NCBI GenBank assembly: GCA_027493625.1
Contig: JAOSKM010000001.1
Span: 84,657-148,656 of the forward strand
Direction: 5' to 3'
DNA length: 64,000 nt
Origin: Planctomycetota bacterium
Lineage (GTDB): Bacteria > Planctomycetota > UBA8742 > UBA2392
The notes under the pieces were generated by a model. It was given only the letters and a program-made list of their open reading frames with translations, did no database searches and had not been told where the DNA came from. Position 1 is the stretch's first letter. Each line of letters opens with the position of its first letter. The position numbers and the translations under genes are program-made. Shown here piece after piece: positions 53,238-61,661 of the stretch.

Positions 53238-53819
53238 ATGGGACTCTTGACGCGTAAAGTCGTGCTGGCCTCGGGCTCGCCTTACCGGGCGCAGATCCTG
53301 CGTGACGCGGGCGTCGAGTTCGCCGTGATCGTCAGCGACGTGGACGAGGACCTGCAGCCGAAGTCGGAGCCGACCCACTACGTGCGCGCGCTGGCCACCC
53401 GCAAGGCGCAGGCCGTGGCGCAGAAGGTCGGGGCGGGCAAGCTGGTGATCGCGGCCGACACCATCTGCGCGATCGAAGGCGAGATCATCAAAAAGCCGCT
53501 CGATGAAGCCGACGCACAGCGCATGATCGCGCATTCCTGCGCGGCCGGCCTGCAGCGCGTGATCACGGGCGTGTGCGTGGTGGACTCCAGCAGCCGGGAG
53601 AGCTGGACCTTCGCGGACACCAGCCTGGTGGAGATGGCGCCCGCCAGCGCGGAGAAAATCGCCGAGTACGTCGCCAGCGGCGAGCCGATGGGCAAGTGCG
53701 GGGCATTGTGCATCGAGAGCGGCAGAAGCTTCGTGAAAACCTGGCTCGGCAGCTACGCCAACATCATGGGCCTGCCGATTGAGCGCCTGCTGCCCCTGCT
53801 GTTCAAGCTGGACGTGTAG
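53238..53819 (+). CDS. maf: Maf-family nucleoside triphosphate pyrophosphatase
   Basis: House-cleaning enzyme that hydrolyses non-canonical or pyrimidine nucleoside triphosphates. The 193 residues show the Maf signatures: LASGSPYRAQIL at residues 10-21, the ALATRKAQAVA region, AADTICAIEGEIIKKP near 74 and GEPMGKCGA near 150 in place of the usual GEP-DKAG. These changes leave the exact substrate open. The stop codon lies in the left arm of a long inverted repeat shared with the convergent gene. Confidence 0.88.
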   Translation: MGLLTRKVVLASGSPYRAQILRDAGVEFAVIVSDVDEDLQPKSEPTHYVRALATRKAQAVAQKVGAGKLVIAADTICAIEGEIIKKPLDEADAQRMIAHSCAAGLQRVITGVCVVDSSSRESWTFADTSLVEMAPASAEKIAEYVASGEPMGKCGALCIESGRSFVKTWLGSYANIMGLPIERLLPLLFKLDV

Positions 53820-53892
53820 CGCAGGCGCCTCGCCCGCGACACTCCCGTGGGCAGGGTGCCCACGGGCGGAGCAGGCGAGGCGCCTGCGCTAC
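53816..53892. terminator. Nested 19-bp perfect inverted repeat between convergent genes
   Basis: GTAGCGCAGGCGCCTCGCC at 53816-53834 is perfectly matched by its reverse complement at 53874-53892. Inside is a second hairpin, CCCGTGGGCAGGGTGCCCACGGG, at 53845-53867. It touches the stop codons of maf and of the DUF2283 gene, so a two-way transcription terminator is likely, although there are no U-tracts. Confidence 0.65.
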
Positions 53893-54152
53893 TACGACCT
53901 GGGCGGCGGCACGTTGGGCGGGGCTATGCGTGTGCTGATGCGCTTGCGCTCCGCGGCCGCCAGCAGGTCCGCGGGCAGCAGGCGCCTGGCCTGCTGGATC
54001 TCGAGGCCGATCAACTCGCCGTCACGGCCGAAATCGAGGTTGATTTCGCCGTTCACTTCCATCGGGTCGCAGGCGTGTGTGCGCGTCTTTTCGCTGTCGT
54101 CGGATAGCTGCAGGTAGGCCGTGTCCGTTTGCTTGTCGTAGAGAATCCGCAT
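53892..54152 (-). CDS. DUF2283-family protein
   Basis: 86 residues. The opening MRILYDKQTDTAYLQLSDDSE and the core VNGEINLDFGRDGELIGLEIQQA are typical of DUF2283, a short beta-rich family often near toxin-antitoxin or stress genes. GGAGG precedes the ATG at 54152; the upstream in-frame extension lacks homology. The C-terminus ends in a Pro-rich tail. No partner toxin is adjacent. Confidence 0.8.
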   Translation of the reverse strand: MRILYDKQTDTAYLQLSDDSEKTRTHACDPMEVNGEINLDFGRDGELIGLEIQQARRLLPADLLAAAERKRISTRIAPPNVPPPRS

Positions 54153-54267
54153 TTCCGGCCTCCTCGAGTCAGGACGTGGCTTAAGCGTATCACATGGAAT
54201 TGCGTGAGGCGAATTGAACCAGCCGTGGAAATAGGACGTCGAAGTCACATTAAGTCTGCACGTTCGC

Positions 54268-55287
54268 TCACCCTTCGGGTTCAGCGGCCGACACGCCGTG
54301 CCATTCGAGTTCGCGTTTGATGGCTGGCTCCAGATCCTTTGTCGGTTCGTAGCCCAACTCGGTCTGCGCCTTGCTGCTGCTGTACCACTGGCCGTACTCG
54401 AGGTGGTGGTAGCTGGTCAGTGTCAGCGCGCCCAGCCGGCCTGTCAGCAGGCCCCACCACTCGGCCGTGTACGCGCCCAGCTTGGCCAGCGCGCGCGGCA
54501 CGATGATCGGACGATTGATGCCGGCCAGTGCGCACACCATTTCGGCGAACCTGTGCAGCTCGATGTTTACGCCGCCCAGTATGTAGCGCTCGCCGGGGCG
54601 GCCCTTCTGCAGGGCCAGCACGTGCCCGCGGGCGACGTCGCGGCAGTCCGTGAAGTTCAGGCGCGCGTCCACCATGAAAGGCGTCAGGCCCTGGAAGAAC
54701 ACGCAGGCGCCGGAAAGCGCGGCGTTGCGGCTGCCCTCGCCGACCAGGCCGGTGGGATTCACCAGCACCGTGGGCGGGCCGGGCGGGTTGTCGCCGGTGG
54801 TGGCCTGCAGCACCGCCTGCTCCAGCGCGTGCTTGATCGGGTAGTAGTTGCCGCCGCTTTGCCGCGCCGGGTCAAAGGGCAGCGTCTCGTCGGCAAGTTC
54901 GCCGGCCTTGGCCAGGCCGATGGTGCTGAGGCTGCTGGTGAACACCGCGCGCTCGATGCCGGCCTGTTTGGCCAGCTCGAAGTGGCGCTTGAGCTGCGGC
55001 ACCCACTTTTCGCGATAGCCCTGCTGTCGCAGGTGCAGGCCGCTCCAGGGATAGGGCGCCGCCGAGTGCACGAAGTAGCGGCAGCCGTTCAGGGCGTCGC
55101 GCAGGGCAGCGTCGTCGTTCATGTCGCCGTGGCGGATTTCGCCGCCGGCGTCCTGCACCTGCATCAGGTTGCGGTGGCCCTTGCTGCGCGCCAGGCAGGT
55201 GACTTCATAACCGGCCTCCAACAGCGCCAGCGCCACGCGGCTGCCCACCGTGCCCGCGGCCCCCAGTAGCAGCACACGATCAGCCAT
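54268..55287 (-). CDS. Extended SDR NAD(P)-dependent epimerase/reductase
   Basis: 339 residues with a Rossmann fold: nucleotide motif GAAGTVGSRV at residues 8-17, the D-M-N-D acidic site (RHGDMNDD), FTSSLSTIG near 130 and the catalytic Tyr-Lys as YYPIKHALE near 168. It resembles dihydroflavonol reductase/3-beta-HSD-type and hopanoid-associated epimerases; the substrate cannot be assigned. It overlaps the upstream small gene by 8 bases, so the two are co-translated. A second SDR gene follows upstream on the same strand. Confidence 0.85.
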   Translation of the reverse strand: MADRVLLLGAAGTVGSRVALALLEAGYEVTCLARSKGHRNLMQVQDAGGEIRHGDMNDDAALRDALNGCRYFVHSAAPYPWSGLHLRQQGYREKWVPQLKRHFELAKQAGIERAVFTSSLSTIGLAKAGELADETLPFDPARQSGGNYYPIKHALEQAVLQATTGDNPPGPPTVLVNPTGLVGEGSRNAALSGACVFFQGLTPFMVDARLNFTDCRDVARGHVLALQKGRPGERYILGGVNIELHRFAEMVCALAGINRPIIVPRALAKLGAYTAEWWGLLTGRLGALTLTSYHHLEYGQWYSSSKAQTELGYEPTKDLEPAIKRELEWHGVSAAEPEG

Positions 55288-55651
55288 GGGCGCGCACGAA
55301 CTTAAGGTGCTCGGGCTTGAGCGGGTGAAGGGCGAACTTGCGGCCGGAAGAGAGCTCGGTGAGTGTGCCGGCCAGCAGGTCGATTTCGACCTCTGCGTTT
55401 TCGGCCACGGCGTCCACGGGGTCGCGCGCGGCGGTGACGGCCACGCCCTGCTCGTTCAACAGGCGTTCGAGGTAGGCGTTGCAGCCGCGGCAGACGATCA
55501 CGGCCGGCAGGTGCGGTAGCAGCTCCTTGGGCAACTCGTCCAGCTCGGCCAATGCGTTGAGCGTGCCGGGCAACAGCAGGCAAGCGCCCTTGAAGCCGGC
55601 ATCGGCGGGCAGGTCGTGGATGTAGCTGATGTCCAGTTTGCGCAGCTTCAT
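55280..55651 (-). CDS. Small protein resembling the aconitase/LeuD swivel domain
   Basis: 123 residues. The C-terminal half (AVIVCRGCNAYLERLLNEQG, then AEVEIDLLAGTLTELSSGRKF and HPLKPEHL) aligns by eye with the end of 3-isopropylmalate dehydratase small subunits. The N-terminal half lacks the usual LeuD glycine-rich segment, so an ordinary dehydratase role is unlikely. It overlaps the SDR gene. The ATG at 55651 was chosen because upstream sequence is palindromic repeat. Assignment is tentative. Confidence 0.5.
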   Translation of the reverse strand: MKLRKLDISYIHDLPADAGFKGACLLLPGTLNALAELDELPKELLPHLPAVIVCRGCNAYLERLLNEQGVAVTAARDPVDAVAENAEVEIDLLAGTLTELSSGRKFALHPLKPEHLKFVRAHG

Positions 55652-55923
55652 GGCAACCCGTGCTTCAGCAGGCGCAGCCTGCGTCACAACTGTTAGCCCC
55701 CGGCGTAAGCCGGGGAAGTCGTATCCCGCAATCCCGAGCCGCGGAGCGGCGACACAAGTCCGGCGTTTGTGCCGGCGCTCCGCGCCTCGGTTGTTCGCCA
55801 GAACGACAACCCCCACCTTACGGTGGGGGCTAACGGTTGTCAGCCTGCTCCGCAGGCAAGACTTTGGCTAGATCAGTTCGCACCTGTTGCGCGTGAAAGC
55901 GCGGGCAGGCTGCCCGCGCCACG
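55652..55923. repeat. Composite inverted-repeat element between SDR genes
   Basis: Outer arms CAACTGTTAGCCCCC (near 55687) and GGGGGCTAACGGTTG (near 55826) are almost exact reverse complements. Between them lie CCCCCGGCGTAAGCCGGGG, GCCGCGGAGCGGC, CCGGCGTTTGTGCCGG and CCCCCACCTTACGGTGGGGG hairpins. A further hairpin, GCGCGGGCAGGCTGCCCGCGC, is at 55899-55919. It resembles paired REP elements; no gene is seen. Confidence 0.75.
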
Positions 55924-55926
55924 GTT

Positions 55927-56928
55927 CTACTTCACCTTGATCCAGCCTTCCTTGATGTACCAGTCGGCGGTTTCCTGGATGCCTTCCTTCATGCCGATTT
56001 CGGTCTGGAAGCCGAAGGTTTCCTTGGCTTTCTGGCCGCTGCACACCCAGTACAGGGGCATCAGCTCGCGCATCTTGTCGCTGTTGGGCAGCATCGGCCG
56101 GCGCGTGATGAACTGCAGCACGTCGATCACCCGCGCGTAGGCCAGCGCCAGCCACACCGGCGGATTCATCACCTTGTGCCTGCTGGGTTTCAGGATCTCG
56201 CGCAGGACTTCCATGGTCCAGCTCAGGTGGTACGGGTGTGGGTCGGTCAGGAAGAACGTCTCGCCGGTCGTGCTTTCGTGCATGGCCGATTCCACCAGGC
56301 CGCGCGCCAGGTCACGGCCGTGGATCATGCTGAACACGCGCTCGTCCTCGCCGAACTGCAGGCTGTAGCCCTTGGACATCCACTTGAAGAACTCGAGGAT
56401 GCCCGTGTCGCGCGGGCCGTACACGCCGGGCGGGCGGATGATGGTGATCGGGAATTCCTTCATGTGCTCGCGCGCGAACTTCTCGCCCAGCAGCTTGCTG
56501 CGCCCGTAGTAGGTAATCGGGTGCGGCAGCGATTCCTCGGTGACCACGTGGCGGCTGTCCTCGGCCGGGCCCACGGCCGCCAGGCTGCTGCACAGCACGA
56601 AGCGCATGATTTCGGACTTGTCGGCCTGCTTCACGGCCTGCAGCAGGTTGCGGGTGCCGTAGGCGTTGACGCGGTTGAAGTCGGCCTGGGTGCGTCCCTT
56701 GATCAGGCCGGCGACGTGGAAGACGTAATCGACGTCGCTGACGGCCCTGGCCAGCTCGGCGGGCGACTGGGTGACGTCGCCCTTGATGATCTCGTAGCCT
56801 TCGCGCAACTCGGGAAACAGGCGTTTTTCACTGCGCACCAGCAGGCGCACGTCATGGCCGCGGGCCTTGAGGATTTCGGCCACGTGGCTGCCGATGAAGC
56901 CGGTTGCGCCTGTCACCAGTGATCGCAT
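55927..56928 (-). CDS. Extended SDR NAD-dependent epimerase/dehydratase
   Basis: 333 residues. Opens MRSLVTGATGFIGSHVAEIL (glycine-rich NAD site), with KGDVTQSP, VFHVAGLIKGRTQADFNRVN, CSSLAAVGPA and the catalytic YYGRSKLLGEK near residue 148. IIRPPGVYGPRDTGI is the usual substrate-binding loop of the HpnA/dihydroflavonol-reductase-like branch. A role in hopanoid or glycolipid sugar modification is possible but not shown. It is the second SDR gene of this cluster, separated from the first by the composite repeat. Confidence 0.85.
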   Translation of the reverse strand: MRSLVTGATGFIGSHVAEILKARGHDVRLLVRSEKRLFPELREGYEIIKGDVTQSPAELARAVSDVDYVFHVAGLIKGRTQADFNRVNAYGTRNLLQAVKQADKSEIMRFVLCSSLAAVGPAEDSRHVVTEESLPHPITYYGRSKLLGEKFAREHMKEFPITIIRPPGVYGPRDTGILEFFKWMSKGYSLQFGEDERVFSMIHGRDLARGLVESAMHESTTGETFFLTDPHPYHLSWTMEVLREILKPSRHKVMNPPVWLALAYARVIDVLQFITRRPMLPNSDKMRELMPLYWVCSGQKAKETFGFQTEIGMKEGIQETADWYIKEGWIKVK

Positions 56929-56975
56929 GGCGGGACGTTAGCGTGCGGCGGTGCGCGCGTCGATATGGTGGCCGC

Positions 56976-56999
56976 AGGGACACGCGGCAGCGTGTCCCT
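56976..56999. terminator. Small hairpin at the end of the PBP gene
   Basis: AGGGACACG and CGTGTCCCT (9 bp, loop CGGCAG) overlap the stop codon of the transpeptidase gene. It is a possible terminator or processing site; no U-tract is present. Confidence 0.45.
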
Positions 57000-59679
57000 A
57001 CTTGATCACGCCCTGGCGCTGCAGGTAGCGCTCGATGCACTCGGCGATCACGGGCGCTACCTCGGCGCCGTACAGGTCGCTGTTGGCGGCCAGGATCACG
57101 AACGCCACCTGCGGGTCATCATGGGGCGCGAAGCCTGCAAACCAGGCGTGGTCGGGGATGCCCTTGCCGTTTTCGGCCGTGCCGGTTTTTCCGGCGCACT
57201 TGATGCGCTTGAGCACCGGGTAGTCGTTGGCGGTGCCGTGCGCGCCGTAGACCACCTGGCGCATGCCCTCGTGCACGAGGTCCCAGGTTTCCGGCGCGAC
57301 ATCCACCTGCTCGGGCCAGCAGGGAAACTCCTCGGTCAGGTGCGGCACCACCAGCGTGCCGCGGTTGGCGACGCAGGCGTACAGGCGCGCGATTTCAAGG
57401 GGCGTGGTCGCCATGCGGTCCTGCCCGATGGCCAGCATGGCCAGGTTCTGCGCCCACACGCGCTCGGATTCAGGCAGCGTGCCGTAACGCGCGCCGTAGA
57501 TGTCGCTGCCGCATGAGCGGCCGATGCCGAACTGCTCAGTGTAATCGCGCAGCACTTCCCAGCTTGCCTGGGGCGTGCCGGCGAACTCCTGCGCGTAATA
57601 GTAGAAGAAGCCGTTGCAGCTGTACTCGAGCGCCGAAACCAGGTTCACCGAGGCGTGCGCGGGGTGGCCGGTGCTGCCGACCTTCTTTCCGTTGTAGTAG
57701 ATGTCCTTCTCGTACTCCGCGAATTCGTCGGCGCGATCGATGGTGCCGTTCTCAAGCAGCGCCACGGACGTCAGCACCTTGAAGGTGCTGCCCGGCGCGT
57801 AACGGCCCTGGGTGGCGCGGTTGAACATGCGGGCCTTCTGGTTCCACCACGGGTAGCCCTTCTTGCTCTCGAGTTCCTGCTCGCTCTTGAACTGGCGCTG
57901 GTAGGCGCGGTCTTCCGGCGAGCGCCCGATCAGCTTGTCAGGGTCGTAATCCGGGAAGCTCACCATCGCCAGCACGGCGCCGGTCTTGACGTCCAGCACC
58001 ACGGCCGCGCCGCGCAATGTCCACTTGAAGCGCTGCCAGCGGTCGTATTCCGATTGGCCGCGCAGCAGCATCTTGGCGGTCTTGGCCTGGGCGGAAGCCG
58101 CCAGCAGGGGCTCCCACTTCTTGACGTTGCGCTGGATGTCGCGCTGCAGCTCGATGTCGAGCGTGAGCGTCAGCGGGTCGCGGTGGGTCGGCGCCTGCTC
58201 ATAGTCGATGCTGCGCACGCGCCCGGCGGCGTCACGCATGCTGACGCGCGCGCCGAACAGGCCGCTCAGGCGCTCGTCGTAGACGCGCTCGATGCCGCCG
58301 GTACCGACCACCTGATGGGCGACGATGCCGTCGAATCGCTCCACGAAGCGCGCACGGTCGCCTTCGAACCACTGCTCGATGAAATCATCCAGGCCCTCGC
58401 CGAAGGTCGGGCGGGCCAGCACGGCCTCCAGCATGGCGGGGTCGGGCAGGCCGACGCCGCCGATCACGTGGGCCAGCTCGCGCGAGTACGTGTACCTGCG
58501 CGAGGCGCGGCGGGTGCAGATTACGCCCGGCAACTGGTCGGCATTGACCTTCAGCAGTTCCACCACGTCGCGCGGCGCGTCGCGCACCAGCAGCAGGGGC
58601 GATTCGTCAAACTGGTAGTGCTGCCAGCGCGCCTGCCAGTCGCCCAGGAAGCGTTCCAGCACGCGGCTCTTGAGGTTGTCCAGGCGATCGCTGGTCTGCT
58701 TGATCAGACCGCCGTTTTCGGTCAAGGCCGCAAGCCTGCGCGCCACGGCGTCGCGTTCGCCGCGCACTACGGCCTCGCAGGTCTCGGCGAGGCGCTGCCA
58801 GGAGGCGTGCTCTTCGATCAGGATGTCCTGGGCCTGGGAAAGGGTCAGCTCGCCGCCGTCCACATTCAGGTCGAGGCTTTCCATCTTCTCGCGGCAGCTC
58901 TGCATCGCCATGAAGCAAAGGTCGCGCAGGCGGGCGGGGTCCTCCTCGGCGGCCTCGAGCAGCCCCTCGAGGTAGCCGGCTTCTTTCTGCAGCCACTGCA
59001 GGCGCGCCTCCAGCACGGGCGCGAAGTGCAGGCTTTTCGGGAAGCGGCGGATGCGCTCCCAGTACTCGGGGTCGTGCAGCGCCGGCACCGCGCGCAGCCA
59101 CGCCACGCTGACGTCACGGCCCTCGGCGGCCAGCGGATCGCCGAGGCCGGCGGCCAGGGCGTCAACCTCGGTCCAGACCTGCTGCAGCTTCATGTCAAGC
59201 TCACCGCGCGTCATGCCGGTTACCAGGCACAGGCGCTGGGCGCAGACTTCCAGGTCGTGCAGCGCCACCGGGTCACGGCGCAGCGCCCAGTACAGAAAGA
59301 AGCGGCGACGGCCGGTGGGGCCGGCCAGCTCGGCCTCCTGCACCGGCTTGAGGCGCCGGCTCACGAACTGCTCGACGGCGGCCTGGTCGTAACGCGATGG
59401 GGCGGCGTGGGCGCGCTGCTGCATGGTGCGGGGGTCGGCGAACTTCTCGAGATCCAGGTAGATGTCCCACACGCTCTCGGTGTGGGCGACCACCGTGCCG
59501 TCCTTCAGCATGATGTCCGCGCGCTGGGGCTCGAGCAGTGTGATGCTGGTGCGCATCTCCTGGGCGAGGTCGGTGTAATAGCCGTGGTTCACCACCTGCA
59601 TGTAGGCGAAACGCCCCAGCAGCAGCAGGAACACCAGCGCCATGCCGGCCGTTATGTAGTTGACCTTGCTCTCGAACAT
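56998..59679 (-). CDS. PBP2-type peptidoglycan transpeptidase, long form
   Basis: Class B penicillin-binding protein of 893 residues. One N-terminal membrane helix (YITAGMALVFLLLLGRFAYM) is followed by a long non-catalytic region (about 40-500) including a helical insertion absent from ordinary PBP2 (about 630 residues), then the transpeptidase domain with active-site GSTFK near 630, SCN near 684 and KTGTAENG near 830. The family is MrdA/PBP2-like rather than FtsI by general layout, but this needs a tree. A peptidoglycan cross-linking enzyme shows that the organism makes a cell wall, which is of interest if it is a planctomycete. Confidence 0.88.
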   Translation of the reverse strand: MFESKVNYITAGMALVFLLLLGRFAYMQVVNHGYYTDLAQEMRTSITLLEPQRADIMLKDGTVVAHTESVWDIYLDLEKFADPRTMQQRAHAAPSRYDQAAVEQFVSRRLKPVQEAELAGPTGRRRFFLYWALRRDPVALHDLEVCAQRLCLVTGMTRGELDMKLQQVWTEVDALAAGLGDPLAAEGRDVSVAWLRAVPALHDPEYWERIRRFPKSLHFAPVLEARLQWLQKEAGYLEGLLEAAEEDPARLRDLCFMAMQSCREKMESLDLNVDGGELTLSQAQDILIEEHASWQRLAETCEAVVRGERDAVARRLAALTENGGLIKQTSDRLDNLKSRVLERFLGDWQARWQHYQFDESPLLLVRDAPRDVVELLKVNADQLPGVICTRRASRRYTYSRELAHVIGGVGLPDPAMLEAVLARPTFGEGLDDFIEQWFEGDRARFVERFDGIVAHQVVGTGGIERVYDERLSGLFGARVSMRDAAGRVRSIDYEQAPTHRDPLTLTLDIELQRDIQRNVKKWEPLLAASAQAKTAKMLLRGQSEYDRWQRFKWTLRGAAVVLDVKTGAVLAMVSFPDYDPDKLIGRSPEDRAYQRQFKSEQELESKKGYPWWNQKARMFNRATQGRYAPGSTFKVLTSVALLENGTIDRADEFAEYEKDIYYNGKKVGSTGHPAHASVNLVSALEYSCNGFFYYYAQEFAGTPQASWEVLRDYTEQFGIGRSCGSDIYGARYGTLPESERVWAQNLAMLAIGQDRMATTPLEIARLYACVANRGTLVVPHLTEEFPCWPEQVDVAPETWDLVHEGMRQVVYGAHGTANDYPVLKRIKCAGKTGTAENGKGIPDHAWFAGFAPHDDPQVAFVILAANSDLYGAEVAPVIAECIERYLQRQGVIK

Positions 59680-59843
59680 GGGCAGACCCCGCCCTGAATC
59701 GGCAGAAAGCAGGGGTGGGCTGAACGGGCAGACCTATAGTGGACAAAAATGGTCCGTAATTTACTCTCTGGGCGTCGGGCTGAGCCTTTTGCGCCCGCGG
59801 TCGCGGTGGTAAGCAGATTCCTGATCGCGCCGGGAAACGAGAC

Positions 59844-60905
59844 ATGAGCTGGACCGAACAGGACATCAAATCCGCCCTCAGAGGCGTGCAGGACCCGGAC
59901 CTGAAGCAGGACCTGGTCGAGCTGGGCATGATCAAGGACGTGAAGGCCGGCAAGGACAGCATCGAGCTGACCGTGCAGCTGACCACGCCCGCCTGCCCGC
60001 TTAAAGACCAGATCGGCGGCGAGGTGAAGGCCGCGCTGGCCAAGAACCTGGGCGCGAAAGACGTGAAGGTCAACTTCACGGCCGACACCAGCCGCATGCA
60101 GACCGCCAGCGACCTGATCCCCGGCGTGCGCAACGTGGTGTTCGTGGCCAGCGGCAAGGGCGGCGTGGGCAAGAGCACCGTGGCGGCCAACCTGGCGCTG
60201 GCGCTGGCGGAATCCGGCGCGGCGGTAGGCCTGATGGACGGCGACATCTACGGGCCCAGCATGCCCACCATGTTCGACCTGCACCACCAGCCCAAGGCCA
60301 CGGACGACAAGCGCATCATCCCGCACCAGAAGCTGGGGCTGAAGATCATGTCGATGGGCTTCCTGCTTGAGGAAGGCCAGCCGGTGATCTGGCGAGGCCC
60401 CATGCTGGATTCCGCCCTGCGCCAGTTCCTGGGCCAGGTCGAATGGGGTGAGCTGGACTATCTTGTGATCGACCTGCCGCCCGGCACCGGCGACGTGCAG
60501 CTTTCACTGGCGCGCATGGTGCCGCAGGCCGTGGCGGTGATCGTCACCACGCCGCAGGATGTCGCGCTGGCTGACGTGCAGCGCGCCATCGGCATGTTCG
60601 GCACTGTGACCGTAAAGGTGCTGGGCGTGGTCGAGAACATGAGCGGCTTCGTGTGCAGCCACTGCGGCGAACGCACCGAGATTTTCGGCCACGGCGCGGG
60701 CAAGCGCGCGGCCGAAAAGTACGCAGTCACCTTCTTCGGCGAAGTGCCGCTGACGGAGAAAGTGGTAACGGCCGGCGACGGCGGCACGCCGATTGTGAAG
60801 GCCGACCCGCAGGACGCGGCGGCCGTTGCACTGCGCGAAGTAAGCCAGAAGGTGGCACAGCAGATAGCGATTCACGCCGCTGCCATGCAGCCGGCGAGTG
60901 CGTGA
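59844..60905 (+). CDS. mrp: Mrp/ApbC-type Fe-S cluster carrier ATPase
   Basis: Delivers Fe-S clusters to apo-proteins. The 353 residues combine an N-terminal MIP18/DUF59 domain (1-85, with LGMIKDVK and LTTPACPLKDQI) and a deviant Walker P-loop ATPase: SGKGGVGKST near 104-113, MDGDIYGPSMP near 133, and DLPPGTGDVQL near 212. The cluster-binding CSHC is at about 271-274. It is the first gene of an operon with a bacilliredoxin and two small paralogous proteins. Confidence 0.94.
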   Translation: MSWTEQDIKSALRGVQDPDLKQDLVELGMIKDVKAGKDSIELTVQLTTPACPLKDQIGGEVKAALAKNLGAKDVKVNFTADTSRMQTASDLIPGVRNVVFVASGKGGVGKSTVAANLALALAESGAAVGLMDGDIYGPSMPTMFDLHHQPKATDDKRIIPHQKLGLKIMSMGFLLEEGQPVIWRGPMLDSALRQFLGQVEWGELDYLVIDLPPGTGDVQLSLARMVPQAVAVIVTTPQDVALADVQRAIGMFGTVTVKVLGVVENMSGFVCSHCGERTEIFGHGAGKRAAEKYAVTFFGEVPLTEKVVTAGDGGTPIVKADPQDAAAVALREVSQKVAQQIAIHAAAMQPASA

Positions 60906-60932
60906 ACAGGCGGCACAAAACGGAGAGCCAAC

Positions 60933-61349
60933 ATGCCATACCCCGAAGAGATGATCGCCCCGATGCGGGCGGAGCTGGCCGACAACGGCGTGGAAGAACT
61001 GCGCACGGCCGACGCGGTCAAGGACTTCCTTGAGCGCAACAAGGACAAGAGCGCGATGATCGTGCTGAACTCGGTGTGCGGCTGCGCCGCCGGCGCCGCG
61101 CGTCCGGGTGTGCTGCTGAGCCTGGAAGGCGACAAGAAGCCCGCCGCCGTGGGCACCGTGTTCGCCGGCAACGACACCGACGCCGTGGCCTACGTCCGCA
61201 GTCTGGTGCCGCAGGCCCCGCCCAGCAGCCCGAGCGTGTTTATCTTCAAGCAGGGCCAGCCGATGGCTTACGTGCCGCGCCACATTTTCGAGGGCGGCTA
61301 CCCGGAATCGGTGGCCGAGCACCTGCGGAATGAATACGCCAAGCTGTAG
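60933..61349 (+). CDS. BrxA/BrxB-family bacilliredoxin
   Basis: 138 residues. The CGC motif Cys49-Gly-Cys51 in LNSVCGCAAG, the YPEEMIAPMRAEL opening and PSSPSVFIFKQGQ region match BrxA/BrxB (YphP/YqiW), which in Firmicutes reduce bacillithiol-mixed disulfides. Related proteins occur outside Firmicutes, so a role with another thiol or in Fe-S/redox homeostasis next to mrp is possible. It starts 28 bases after the mrp stop. The exact substrate is not known. Confidence 0.85.
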   Translation: MPYPEEMIAPMRAELADNGVEELRTADAVKDFLERNKDKSAMIVLNSVCGCAAGAARPGVLLSLEGDKKPAAVGTVFAGNDTDAVAYVRSLVPQAPPSSPSVFIFKQGQPMAYVPRHIFEGGYPESVAEHLRNEYAKL

Positions 61350-61355
61350 GTTGCA

Positions 61356-61661
61356 ATGGAAACCGACCCGCAGAAGCGGCTGAAGGAATTCCACGGCAAG
61401 ACCTGCGTGGTGGAGACGCGCCTGGACCAGACCTTCGTCGGGCGCTGTTCGCGCTTTGAAGAGGGCAACCTGATCATGGTTGACCTCGACCACTTCCACG
61501 GCGGCTGGGACAAGAACCTGGAACGCCTGGAAAGCGCGATCAGCATGGGGCACTGGCCGGTGATCAAGAAGGTGTTCATCCCCAAGGCCGACATCACGCG
61601 CATGGAACTGCTGATAAAGAAACCCTGGCAAACGCCGACCGAAGCGAAGTTCGAGGGATAA
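61356..61661 (+). CDS. Small beta-rich protein, first of a paralogous pair
   Basis: 101 residues, starting METDPQKRLKEFHGKTCVVETR. It has alternating hydrophobic strands (TFVGRCSRFEEGNLIMVDLDHF) that resemble an Sm-like or SH3-type barrel, and the tail GHWPVIKKVFIPKADITRMEL. The next gene shares G-H-W-P-x-I-K-x-x-x-I-P and the same strand pattern, so they are duplicates. It lies 6 bases after the bacilliredoxin gene. No family is recognised. Confidence 0.7.
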   Translation: METDPQKRLKEFHGKTCVVETRLDQTFVGRCSRFEEGNLIMVDLDHFHGGWDKNLERLESAISMGHWPVIKKVFIPKADITRMELLIKKPWQTPTEAKFEG

